Below are positions 40,194 through 48,915 of a stretch of DNA of 64,000 nt, piece after piece. The notes under the pieces were generated by a model. That model was given only the letters and a program-made list of their open reading frames with translations. It ran no database searches and was not told the origin of the DNA. The position numbers and the translations under genes were made by a program. Position 1 is the first letter of the stretch. Every line of letters begins with the position of its first letter. The stretch covers positions 4,280 to 68,279 of the forward strand of contig JBKQMB010000111.1 of NCBI GenBank assembly GCA_052326605.1. Direction: 5' to 3'. Source of the DNA: Bog-756 sp052326605 (GTDB lineage: Bacteria; Actinomycetota; Acidimicrobiia; Acidimicrobiales; RAAP-2).

Positions 40194-41393
40194 GAGCCTC
40201 TCGACGAGTGCCCCCCGGGACAGGCGGTCGGTCACCAACTGCAGGCGCTCCATCGGCTGCACTACCGCCACGCGCACGAACCCTGCACCGTCGGGGCCGT
40301 ACAGGTCGCCCGGGCTCACCAGCAGGCCGGCCTCGAGGGCGAGCGCCCCGGCCAGCTCCCAGCCGCCTCCGGCCATCCCGGCCGGCACCGGGACCCACAG
40401 GTAGAACCCACCCGCCGGCATGGGGGTCGGGAGCCCCACGATCCCGAGGGCGTCGCGCAGGTACTCCAACCGCTCTTCGTAGCGCAGGCGCTGACCGAGC
40501 ACGTGGGCGTCGTCATCGAAGGCCACCACCGCACCGGCCTGCACAGGTCCCGGCACCATCAGCCCGGCGTGGCGTCGGACGTCGAGCAGATAGCCGACCA
40601 GGTCGGGGTCCCCGGCGTAGAAGCCGGCCCGGATGCCTGCCAGGTTTGACCGCTTGGAAAGCGAGTGCACCGCCACCACCCCGACCACGCCGGAAGCGAG
40701 CACCGTGGTCGGCGGGCCCGCCCAGGTGAACTCGGCGTAGCACTCGTCGGAGAACACCGGAACCCCGTGCTGCCTCCCCCACCGGGCCACGGCCTCCAGG
40801 TCGGTCAGCAGCCCGGTCGGGTTGGACGGTGAATTCGTCCACAGGAGGAGGGCCCGATCCAGGTCGGACCGGTCGATCGAGCCCAGATCGAGTCCGCCCT
40901 GGGCCAGTTCCCGCACCGGTACCGACCGGCACCCGCCGAGCGTTGCCCCCATGGCATAGGTCGGGTACGACACCGCCGGGTAGAGCACGGTGTCACGGGC
41001 GGGGTTGCGGAGGTGGAGGTACTGCGCTGCCGAGGCGACGAACTCCTTGGTGCCCACGCAGGCCGCCAGTTCGCGCTCCGGATCCACCGACACGCCGAAT
41101 CTCCGATGCAGCCAGCCGGCGGCTGCGGCCCGGTAGGCGGGCGACCCCGGAGAGGTCGGGTATCCGCGCTCGGTGCCGGAGCGGGCCATGGCCTCGAGCA
41201 CCGGGACCGGGGGCGGGTCGCAGGGTGTGCCGATGGAGCAGTCCACCACTCCGCCGGGACCTCCGGGCCCGACGGCATCTCCGAAACGCTCGACCGCTTC
41301 CGCCCTCAACCGCGACAGGCGGTCGTAGGGATAAGGGGGCGGGGCGAAGCCAGCCGGGTCGCCGGCACGAGCGGAAGGGGGAGCGGCATTCAA
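40173..41393 (-). CDS. dapC: Succinyldiaminopimelate transaminase DapC
   Basis: PLP aminotransferase of fold type I, 406 residues. NSPSNPTG and SDECYAEFTW bind the cofactor; the Schiff-base Lys lies in HSLSKRSNLAGIRAGF; VRVAVVQPMERL near the end carries the substrate Arg. The family is the actinobacterial DapC type rather than ArgD. TTG 41393 overlaps the hflX stop as TTGA and the frame has no better start. DapC identity leans on context with dapD, dapE and dapF. Confidence 0.88.
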   Translation of the reverse strand: MNAAPPSARAGDPAGFAPPPYPYDRLSRLRAEAVERFGDAVGPGGPGGVVDCSIGTPCDPPPVPVLEAMARSGTERGYPTSPGSPAYRAAAAGWLHRRFGVSVDPERELAACVGTKEFVASAAQYLHLRNPARDTVLYPAVSYPTYAMGATLGGCRSVPVRELAQGGLDLGSIDRSDLDRALLLWTNSPSNPTGLLTDLEAVARWGRQHGVPVFSDECYAEFTWAGPPTTVLASGVVGVVAVHSLSKRSNLAGIRAGFYAGDPDLVGYLLDVRRHAGLMVPGPVQAGAVVAFDDDAHVLGQRLRYEERLEYLRDALGIVGLPTPMPAGGFYLWVPVPAGMAGGGWELAGALALEAGLLVSPGDLYGPDGAGFVRVAVVQPMERLQLVTDRLSRGALVERLDRPGSR

Positions 41394-42700
41394 GACGCCA
41401 CGAACTCCGCAAACCGTGACCTGCCCACGTCGTCGAGTACCACCTGGATGCGCGTCGACTGCTCGCCGGCCACCTCGCCCACGATCTCACCCTCGCGGTG
41501 GACCGCGGCCAACACATCGCCCCGCGCCCAGGGGATGACCAGCTCGAACACCCGGTCGCCGACACGGAGGCGGTCTCCCATGGCCACCAGCAACTCGTCG
41601 AGCCCCTCACCCGACCGGGCCGACACCATCACCGACCCTTCGTGAGCCGCCATCATCCGCCGGGCCTCCTCGGAGGACTCCGGGCCGAGAGCGGCCACCG
41701 CGTCGGCCTTGTTCACCACCAGCAACTCGGGCAGCCCGTCGGCCCCGATCTCGGCGAGCACGCTCCGAACGGCATCAACCTGTCCCTCGAGGTCCGGTCC
41801 GGAGCCGTCGACCACGTGAACGATCAGATCCGACTCGCACACCACCTCGAGCGTGGAGCGGAACGCCTCGACGACCTGGTGGGGAAGCTTCCGTACGAAA
41901 CCCACCGTGTCGGTCAGGAGCACCGTCTCCCCCCCTGGGAGGTCGAGTTGCCGGGTGCGCGGATCGAGAGTCGAGAACAGCCGGTTCTCGACCAGGACAT
42001 CCGACCCGCACATTCGGTTCAGCAACGTCGACTTCCCGGCATTGGTGTAACCGACCAGGGACACCGTCCGCTGGCGGGACCGGTTCCTCCCGCGGCGCTG
42101 GGTGCGCCTGGTGCGGTCCAGCTGGCGCAGATCGGACTCGAGACGGCTCATCCGCTGCACCAGGCGGCGCCGGTCGACCTCGAGTTTCGTCTCGCCGGGA
42201 CCACGGGTGCCGATGCCGCCGGCCTGCTGGCTGAGCGACCGGCCCCGTCCCCGCAGTCGCGGCAACCGGTAGCGGAGAAGCGCCAACTCCACCTGGGCCC
42301 GACCCTCGGGGGTGCGGGCGTTCTGGGCGAAGATGTCGAGGATCACCGCGGTGCGGTCGATGGCGGTGCGCCCCAGGATCTTCTCGAGATTCCGCTGCTG
42401 GGCAGGCGAGAGGTCGTCATCGAAGACCACCGTGTCGGCATCGACGGCCAGGCACACCGACAGCAACTCCTCGGCCTTGCCTCTCCCGAGGTAGGTCGCC
42501 GGGTCGGGGGTGCTCCTCCGCTGCACGATCCGTTCCATGACCTCGGCGCCGGCGGTGTCCACCAGGAGGGCCAGCTCGTCGAGGGCGGCCTCGGTGTCGG
42601 CCAGGGTGGAGTGCGGGAAGACGATACCAACCAGTACGATCCGCTCCCGGACCGACCGGGAGATGAGGGTGTCGGTGAAGGCCGACTCGGTGGGCGTCAC
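41390..42700 (-). CDS. hflX: GTPase HflX
   Basis: Ribosome-binding GTPase that splits stalled 70S ribosomes under stress. 436 residues: N-terminal HflX domain with TYLGRGKAEELL and VVFDDDLSPAQQRNLEK, GGIGTRGPGETKLEVDRRR, then the GTPase with G1 GYTNAGKSTL, G3 DTVGFVRKLPHQV and G4 NKAD. GTG 42700 overlaps the dapF stop as GTGA. Same neighbours as in mycobacteria. Confidence 0.97.
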   Translation of the reverse strand: MTPTESAFTDTLISRSVRERIVLVGIVFPHSTLADTEAALDELALLVDTAGAEVMERIVQRRSTPDPATYLGRGKAEELLSVCLAVDADTVVFDDDLSPAQQRNLEKILGRTAIDRTAVILDIFAQNARTPEGRAQVELALLRYRLPRLRGRGRSLSQQAGGIGTRGPGETKLEVDRRRLVQRMSRLESDLRQLDRTRRTQRRGRNRSRQRTVSLVGYTNAGKSTLLNRMCGSDVLVENRLFSTLDPRTRQLDLPGGETVLLTDTVGFVRKLPHQVVEAFRSTLEVVCESDLIVHVVDGSGPDLEGQVDAVRSVLAEIGADGLPELLVVNKADAVAALGPESSEEARRMMAAHEGSVMVSARSGEGLDELLVAMGDRLRVGDRVFELVIPWARGDVLAAVHREGEIVGEVAGEQSTRIQVVLDDVGRSRFAEFVAS

Positions 42701-43551
42701 GGGCGGGCCGCGTCCAGCACCGACCGGGCGTCGATCAGGAGGTCGGCCACTTTCCGGACCGGCCCGCGCAACTGCACCCGCCCGTCGGCGAACGCCACCT
42801 GGAGGGTGCCGCCCGAATTGTGCACGTACACCGCGTCACCCATGAGACCCCAGCTCCGCACCGCGGCTGCGGCTGCGGCGCTGCCCGTTCCGCAGGCCTC
42901 GGTCTCGCCGACACCCCGTTCCCACACCCGGAGGGTGATCGCCCCGGGGTCGGGCCCTAGTGTGACGAACCCGACGTTGATGCCACCGGGGTACACGTCC
43001 TGGAGCCGGCTCCCGAGCGCGGCCACATCGACGTCGGCGGGGTCCGGGCCCAAGAGCACGAGGTGGGGGTTGCCCATGTCCACCTGACGGGCCCTGCGGT
43101 CCGGGAACTGTTGGGGCTGGTCGGGACCGAGCGTGGCCACGCCCATGTCGACGGAGGCGTCGGCGGCGTCGGCGCGCTCCCCGGGGTGGTACTCCACGGA
43201 CTTCACGCCCCCGAGCGTCGACACGGTGAAGGACGGCGGGTGAACCAGGCCCGCTCCCACGGCCGCCTGGGCCAGGCACCGAATACCGTTCCCGCTCATC
43301 TCGGCCTCACTGCCGTCGGCGTTGCGCAGGTCCATGGCCAGATCGGCCCCGCTCCCCCCGTCGAGCACCCGGATCACGCCGTCGGCACCGATCCCGAACC
43401 TCCGGTCGCATAGGGCCCGCACCAGTGCGGTGTCGAGGGGGGTGGCGTTCTTCCGGTCCACCAGCACCAGGAAGTCGTTGCCGGCACCGTGGTGTTTGGT
43501 GAAGCGCAGCGGAGGGAGATCGGGTATCGGTGCGTTCATCGTGGTCCCCAT
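42697..43551 (-). CDS. dapF: Diaminopimelate epimerase DapF
   Basis: Converts LL-DAP to meso-DAP with two catalytic cysteines. 284 residues: FTKHHGAGNDFLVLVD, MSGNGIRCLAQA (first Cys) and ETEACGTGSAAAAAA (second Cys). ATG 43551 overlaps the miaA stop as TGATG. Supplies the substrate of the DNPR-type MurE of this window. Confidence 0.98.
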   Translation of the reverse strand: MGTTMNAPIPDLPPLRFTKHHGAGNDFLVLVDRKNATPLDTALVRALCDRRFGIGADGVIRVLDGGSGADLAMDLRNADGSEAEMSGNGIRCLAQAAVGAGLVHPPSFTVSTLGGVKSVEYHPGERADAADASVDMGVATLGPDQPQQFPDRRARQVDMGNPHLVLLGPDPADVDVAALGSRLQDVYPGGINVGFVTLGPDPGAITLRVWERGVGETEACGTGSAAAAAAVRSWGLMGDAVYVHNSGGTLQVAFADGRVQLRGPVRKVADLLIDARSVLDAARP

Positions 43552-44594
43552 CAGTCTCCCACCGTGGCGCCTTGCCGCGGTATCCCACCGAGCAGGGCCA
43601 GGATCGCTCGCTCCGGGGCATCGTCCGGGTCCAACCACACGATACGGGGATCACGCCGGAACCACGCCCACTGGCGGCGGGAGAAGGCCCGCGTCCGGCG
43701 CACCGCCTCGGCCACCGCCTCGGCCAACGGGACGCCGCCTTCGACGTGGGCGAGGAGCTCCCGGTAGCCGAGGGCCTGGCGGGCCGTCCTCGACACCCCC
43801 TCCGGCCGGCCGGCCAGGGCGCGCACCTCCTGGAGGAAGCCCTGCTCCATCAGGAGCCCGAACCGCTCGGTGATCCGCTGGTCCAGCGTGGTCGGGTCAC
43901 GCCGCAGGCCGACCAGCCGGACAGCGGAGGTCGGGTACCGCTCGAGACCGGGGCCGAACGAGGAGAACCGGTGGCCCGATCCCATGGTCACCTCCAGGGC
44001 GCGCAGCAGGCGCCGGCGATTGGCCGGCTCGATCCGCCGGGAGGCAATGGGGTCGAGGAGGGACAGGCGCCGATGGAGCTCTGCCAGGGCCGATCGCTCC
44101 GCGTCGCTGCCCGGGGGGCCGGCCGTGTCGACCTCCGCGGCCAGGGCGCCGGCGACCTCGGGATAGCGCCCGGGGAACGTCAGGTCGTCGATCACCGACC
44201 GGAGGTACAGCCCGGTGCCACCCACCAGCAGCGCCCCGTGGGCGCGTGACGCGATGTCGCCGAGGGCCCGGCGGGCCAGCCCCTGGAACCGCTGCACGGT
44301 GAACTCCTCCCAGGGATCGACCAGGTCCACCAGGTGGTAGGGAATGCGGACACGCACCTGGCGAGACGGCTTGGCGGTACCGATGTCCATCCCCCGGTAG
44401 ACGGCCATCGAATCGACGGACACCAGCTCCACCGGGGGGAGGCCGTCGGCGGTGTACGCCCGGCCCGGCGCCCTCGAGGCCTCCGCCACCCGCAGTGCCA
44501 GTTCGGACTTTCCCGATGCGGTGGGACCGACCAGAGCCACCACCGGCGGCGACCCGGCGCGGCCCGGCGCGTGCCCCGGGTTCGAGCCGGTCAC
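43551..44594 (-). CDS. miaA: tRNA dimethylallyltransferase MiaA
   Basis: Prenylates A37 of tRNAs reading UNN codons. 347 residues: P-loop VGPTASGKSELAL, VSVDSMAVYRGMDIGTAKP, LVGGTGLYLRSV and FSRRQWAWFRRDPRIVW. A few extra residues interrupt the region after the P-loop. GTG 44594, 28 bases after miaB. MiaB acts on its product. Confidence 0.97.
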   Translation of the reverse strand: MTGSNPGHAPGRAGSPPVVALVGPTASGKSELALRVAEASRAPGRAYTADGLPPVELVSVDSMAVYRGMDIGTAKPSRQVRVRIPYHLVDLVDPWEEFTVQRFQGLARRALGDIASRAHGALLVGGTGLYLRSVIDDLTFPGRYPEVAGALAAEVDTAGPPGSDAERSALAELHRRLSLLDPIASRRIEPANRRRLLRALEVTMGSGHRFSSFGPGLERYPTSAVRLVGLRRDPTTLDQRITERFGLLMEQGFLQEVRALAGRPEGVSRTARQALGYRELLAHVEGGVPLAEAVAEAVRRTRAFSRRQWAWFRRDPRIVWLDPDDAPERAILALLGGIPRQGATVGD

Positions 44595-44622
44595 GGCAGT
44601 TCGCGGAGCCGGCAGGGACGAC

Positions 44623-46083
44623 TCAACCGGCGCTGACCGGGATGCGGACCCGGTGCGAGGGACGAGCGGTCACGGCGCGCAGCTCGCCGGTCAGGTGGTG
44701 GCGGGCGGCACCGGTGATGGCGACCTCGGCGAAGGAGCCACTGGCAATTCCCTTGGCGGCATCGGGCCGGAAGTGCACAAGTTTGTTCTGGCCGGTCCGG
44801 CCGGTGACCACCGACGGATCCCGCTTGGAGGGCCCCTCGACCACCACCTCCTCCACCCGTCCGATCCGGTCGCGGTGGCGGGTCAGGGCGGAGCGCTCCA
44901 CCACCACCCGGAGGCGATCGAAGCGGTCGGCGATCACGTCGGCCGGCACGAACCGTTCGTCCATTGCCGCTGCCCGCGTCCCCGGTCGGGGCGAGAAGAT
45001 GAAGGTGTACGCACTGTCGTAGCAGGTCTCGGCGGCCACCTCGAGCGTGCGCTCGAAGTCGTCCTCGGTCTCACCGGGGAAGCCGACGATCAGATCGGTG
45101 GTCACCGCCAGGTCGGGGATGGCCGCCCGGGCCTCGGCCAGCCGCTGCAGGTAGCGCTCGGCGGTGTAGCCACGCCGCATGGCGGCCAGCGTCGCGTCAC
45201 TGCCCGACTGCAGCGGCAGGTGGAGGTGGTTGCACACCTCCTCCGTCTCGGCCATGGCCGCGATCGTCTCCGGGCGGAGGTCCTTCGGGTGGGGGCTGGT
45301 GAACCGGACCCGGCGGATCCCCTCCACCGCCCCGGTAGCCCGCAGCAGGTCGGCGAAGAGGGGCCGGCGTCGGGTCAAGTCCCGACCGTAGGAGTTCACG
45401 TTCTGGCCGAGGAGGGTCACCTCGCTGACGCCGCGCCGGGCGAGCACCTCCACTTCGTCCACCAGTTCGGACATCGGGCGCGACACCTCGGGGCCGCGCA
45501 CCGACGGGACGATGCAGAAGGCACAGGAGTTGTCGCATCCCATCTGGATGGTCACCCACGCCGCGTAGGGCAGGTCCCGCACGGCGGCGAGTGCCACGGC
45601 CTGCTGGTCGCTGGTCGACGGACCGGCTGCCGGCTGCGGCTCGTCGAAGATCTCCACCACCGGCCCCTGCTCCGCCGCCTGCCGCAGCAGCCCGGGCGCC
45701 CGCGAGAGGTTGTGGGTGCCGAACACCACGTCCACGTGCGACGCCCGCTCGCGGATCCGGTCCTTGTCCATCTGGGCCAGGCAGCCGCCCACGGCGATCT
45801 GCATGCCGGGACGGCTCTCCCGGAGGGTCTTGAGGTTTCCCAGGTGCCCGTAGAACTTGTTGTCGGCGTTCTCACGGATGCAGCAGGTGTTGAACACCAC
45901 GACATCGGCGGATTCGAGATCCGGGACGGCGACCATACCGTCCGCCGTGAGGGCCCCGGCCAGGCGCTCGGAGTCGTGCTCGTTCATCTGGCATCCGAAG
46001 GTCCGGATGTGGAACGTCCGCGGCGGTGGGGACGAACCGTCCGGAACGGGCCGATCGGCCGGAGAGGGGGAAACGGTGGGCAC
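44623..46083 (-). CDS. miaB: tRNA-2-methylthio-N6-dimethylallyladenosine synthase MiaB
   Basis: Radical SAM methylthiotransferase. UPF0004 domain (FGCQMNEHDSERLAGAL, NTCCIRENAD, GGCLAQMDKD supply three cluster cysteines), radical SAM domain with CDNSCAFC, and a C-terminal TRAM domain. 486 residues from GTG 46083; an upstream start at 46128 is possible but would add only low-complexity residues. Precedes miaA as in Mycobacterium; recA/recX, which follow there, are not here. Confidence 0.96.
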   Translation of the reverse strand: MPTVSPSPADRPVPDGSSPPPRTFHIRTFGCQMNEHDSERLAGALTADGMVAVPDLESADVVVFNTCCIRENADNKFYGHLGNLKTLRESRPGMQIAVGGCLAQMDKDRIRERASHVDVVFGTHNLSRAPGLLRQAAEQGPVVEIFDEPQPAAGPSTSDQQAVALAAVRDLPYAAWVTIQMGCDNSCAFCIVPSVRGPEVSRPMSELVDEVEVLARRGVSEVTLLGQNVNSYGRDLTRRRPLFADLLRATGAVEGIRRVRFTSPHPKDLRPETIAAMAETEEVCNHLHLPLQSGSDATLAAMRRGYTAERYLQRLAEARAAIPDLAVTTDLIVGFPGETEDDFERTLEVAAETCYDSAYTFIFSPRPGTRAAAMDERFVPADVIADRFDRLRVVVERSALTRHRDRIGRVEEVVVEGPSKRDPSVVTGRTGQNKLVHFRPDAAKGIASGSFAEVAITGAARHHLTGELRAVTARPSHRVRIPVSAG

Positions 46084-46160
46084 CGCCCCAGGATACGACC
46101 ACCACACGACAAGGGAGGTCGTCGGCACGCGGTGCGCGACCCGGCCGCCTCAGCGCCGCC

Positions 46161-46511
46161 TCAGGGGTGGGACGCCTCGACGACGGTGTGGATCCCGCCC
46201 CGCACCAGCCAGTCGGTGGTGACGGTCATCCGGCGGGGTGCGATTGCGGCCACCAGGTCATCGAGGATCCGATTGGTCATGTCCTCGTGGAACCCTCCCT
46301 CGTTCCGATAGCTCCACAGGTAGAGCTTGAGCGACTTGAGCTCGACCAGGGACCGGTCCGGGACATAGGCCACGGTGACGGTGGCGAAGTCCGGCTGGCC
46401 GGTCAGGGGGCACAGGCAGGTGAACTCGGGCGTGGCGCAACGGACGTCGTAGTCGCGCCCGGGGTGGGGGTTGGCCACAGCCAGGAGCTCCTTGTTCGGC
46501 TGGCTCGGCAC
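46161..46511 (-). CDS. queF: 7-cyano-7-deazaguanine reductase QueF
   Basis: NADPH-dependent nitrile reductase giving preQ1 in queuosine synthesis. 116 residues, the short YkvM-type subfamily. FTCLCPLTGQPDFA carries the catalytic Cys34 and Asp41; SLKLYLWSYRNEGGFHE is the NADPH/substrate signature. No other queuosine gene is in the window, so its partners lie elsewhere or it uses salvaged preQ0. Followed by thrB on the same strand. Confidence 0.95.
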   Translation of the reverse strand: MPSQPNKELLAVANPHPGRDYDVRCATPEFTCLCPLTGQPDFATVTVAYVPDRSLVELKSLKLYLWSYRNEGGFHEDMTNRILDDLVAAIAPRRMTVTTDWLVRGGIHTVVEASHP

Positions 46512-46528
46512 GGCGGGTGTGCTCCGGC

Positions 46529-47416
46529 CTACCGGTCGGCGTTGAAATCATAGAAGTCGGCAGCGGCCTCGACGTCACCGATCAGCCCGTGCATGTCAGG
46601 GTGGAGGATCAGGACCTGGCCCGGGACCTCCGCCTCGGCCAGGGCCGTCTCCGCTGTGGACTGCACGCCGGGGGCATCGACGCCGTGGCAGATACCGAGG
46701 AGGGAGGGCCCGGCTCCCGACCAGCACACCGCCAGCGCCCCCCCGGCGGACAGGCCGGCCAGCAGCTTGGGGGCGGCCGGGAAGAGCGGGCTGCGGTAGT
46801 CCTGGTGCAGCCGATCCTCGGTGGCCTCGCTGATCAGCACTCGGCTGTCGGCCAGGCCGGCGATCAGGAGGGCCATCCGCGACAGGTTGAAGGCCGCACT
46901 CTCGCGGCTCACATCGGTGGGCAGGGCCTGGCGGGCCCGGGACGTCGACAAGGTGACGTCGGGGACGATCACCACGAAGGCCAGGCTCACATCCAGAGGG
47001 AGCCGGACGACGTGGAGCCCGCCCTTCACCCGCGCTGCCGCAACCAGGCCGCCGACCATGGACGCCGCGGCGTTGTCGGGATGGCCGTCCATGGCGGCGG
47101 CGACCGCCAACGGGTCCGTGGCGCCGGCTGCTGCCGCCGCTGCCAGCGCGAGGGCTGCAGAGGAACCGAGGCCCCGCGAGATGGGGATCTGAGATCGCAC
47201 GGTGATGGCAAGGTGGTCGGTGCCGGCAACATCGATGGCCACTCGGGCAGCCAGATGCGAAGGGTCGTCGGACAGCCCCGCACCTTCACCCTCGGAGCGG
47301 ACGATGAGCCGGGAGGCAGGCTCGACCTCGACCTCGACGTACCGATCGAGGGCGATGGCCAGCGTGTCGAAGCCGGGTCCGAGATTGGCTGACGACGCTG
47401 GAGCTCGTGCGCGCAC
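46529..47416 (-). CDS. thrB: Homoserine kinase ThrB
   Basis: GHMP kinase phosphorylating homoserine toward threonine, at the branch of the aspartate pathway that also feeds DAP. 295 residues: ASSANLGPGFDTLAIAL, the GHMP loop PISRGLGSSAALALAAAA, and AGAGPSLLGIC-type C-terminal motif (WSGAGPSLLGI). GTG 47416. Seventeen bases separate it from queF. Confidence 0.95.
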   Translation of the reverse strand: MRARAPASSANLGPGFDTLAIALDRYVEVEVEPASRLIVRSEGEGAGLSDDPSHLAARVAIDVAGTDHLAITVRSQIPISRGLGSSAALALAAAAAAGATDPLAVAAAMDGHPDNAAASMVGGLVAAARVKGGLHVVRLPLDVSLAFVVIVPDVTLSTSRARQALPTDVSRESAAFNLSRMALLIAGLADSRVLISEATEDRLHQDYRSPLFPAAPKLLAGLSAGGALAVCWSGAGPSLLGICHGVDAPGVQSTAETALAEAEVPGQVLILHPDMHGLIGDVEAAADFYDFNADR

Positions 47417-47476
47417 ACCGACACGGTACTCGGGACGGTCTTCGCCCGGCGGGATCGCTCTGCTCGCCGGCCCGGG

Positions 47477-48871
47477 TCAGGGGCCGTGGACGAGCCTCCA
47501 CCACCACGACGGCTCCGGCACGGTGCTGGCCAGCCGCAACGGGACGACCTCGATCTGGGTTCCGAGGGAGAACATGGCCGTCCCGACCCGGCTCCCCTTG
47601 GTGCTCCCGGGCGGCACAGGGGAGAGCCCACTGGTCGAGGCCACGGTCTGGCCCGGCCACGCCAGCAGCCATGCGCCGCCAGCGGTGACGATGGGCACCG
47701 AGTGCGCACTCCCTCCCCAGGTGACGGTCGCCGCGCCGACCACCCGGTCGGCAGTGGCGACCGTCACGGGAACCACCGCGGTCTCGGCGGCGTTGAGCAG
47801 CTTCTCCACCACCGGCCGAGTGAAGCGGAACGGATCCGGAATCTGGAGGTCGTTGGGAGGGGTGGTCGTGGTCGTGGTGCTCGACCCACGGGACGGCGGA
47901 GCCGTCGCTGGTCGTGTGGTCGTGGTGGTGCTCGCGGGGACGATGGGGGGTGGCGTCGGCTGTCCGAGCACCGCGGCCAGCACCAGGACCGGGCGGCCCT
48001 GCACCGAGCGCACCCCGGCCAGGATCAGGCAGGCCCCGGCCTGCGAGGTATACCCGGACTTGACGCCGACCACACCGTTGGAGCCGACCTCGGTGACGAT
48101 GTTGGGCAGCGTCCCGACCATCGGCAGGGTCACCGACGGCATGGCCACCACCTCGGCGAAGGTGGGGTCCGCCATGCCAGCAGCGGCAACCCGCAGGCAG
48201 TCCGAAGCGGTGGAAACCGAGCCGGGCTCGTAGCCGCTGGCGTCGACGTAGAGGGTGCCGGTCGCCCCCAGCGACGCGACCAGCGCGTTCATCTTGGCCA
48301 CGAAGGCCGGCTCGGAGCCGGCGTCCCACACCGCCAGGCTGTAGGCGATGTCGTTGGCCGAGACGATCAGCATCGCTTCCAGCATCTGGCGCTCGCTCAG
48401 CACTTCGCCGAACCGGATGGGGATGGTGGACTCGTCGTTGTGCAGCTCGTTGTCGTACTCGGCGACGTCGGCCGCGGTGATGATGATCAAGGGGCCAGCG
48501 GCCCCGGCCGGCAACGGGTGGTCACGCAGGATCACCACCGCGTTGGTCATCTTGGTCAACGAGGCGATGGGCACCGGGTGCTCGGGCCCGGACTGGTCGG
48601 CGTAGCCGAGCGAGGGCACCGCCACCGCCCCCTGGCCCCGGGTCGGCCACGGGAGAGCCGGTCCGGTCCCGTGGACCGCCACCTCCATGGGGAGGGCGGC
48701 ATGGGTGGCCGGATGGGCGAGCGGCTGGTTGATCCGGGTGGCTGCCAACGCGGCCGCCGCCCCCACCAGCAGAACGGCCACACCGAGCACCGCCCAGGGC
48801 AGCCAACCTCGGCGTCGCCGTCGCGAGTGGCGGCCACGGGAGCCGCGCACCGGAGGCGTGCCCAGGTCCAT
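47477..48871 (-). CDS. D-alanyl-D-alanine carboxypeptidase (PBP, S11 family)
   Basis: Trims the terminal D-Ala of stem peptides. 464 residues: basic N-terminus, membrane helix (about 23-44), then a peptidase domain with SLTK (104-107), SAN (171-173) and KSG (271-273). A Thr/Pro-rich linker (about 310-345) separates a C-terminal beta-rich domain. Start ATG 48871. A CTG overlapping the ftsK stop (48919) is an alternative that adds 16 residues. Membrane anchor is N-terminal, not C-terminal as in E. coli PBP5. Confidence 0.92.
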   Translation of the reverse strand: MDLGTPPVRGSRGRHSRRRRRGWLPWAVLGVAVLLVGAAAALAATRINQPLAHPATHAALPMEVAVHGTGPALPWPTRGQGAVAVPSLGYADQSGPEHPVPIASLTKMTNAVVILRDHPLPAGAAGPLIIITAADVAEYDNELHNDESTIPIRFGEVLSERQMLEAMLIVSANDIAYSLAVWDAGSEPAFVAKMNALVASLGATGTLYVDASGYEPGSVSTASDCLRVAAAGMADPTFAEVVAMPSVTLPMVGTLPNIVTEVGSNGVVGVKSGYTSQAGACLILAGVRSVQGRPVLVLAAVLGQPTPPPIVPASTTTTTRPATAPPSRGSSTTTTTTPPNDLQIPDPFRFTRPVVEKLLNAAETAVVPVTVATADRVVGAATVTWGGSAHSVPIVTAGGAWLLAWPGQTVASTSGLSPVPPGSTKGSRVGTAMFSLGTQIEVVPLRLASTVPEPSWWWRLVHGP

Positions 48872-48915
48872 TCCCGGCGTCGCCGGGCCCGCCGTCTCCT
48901 CGTGCTCCCCGTCGG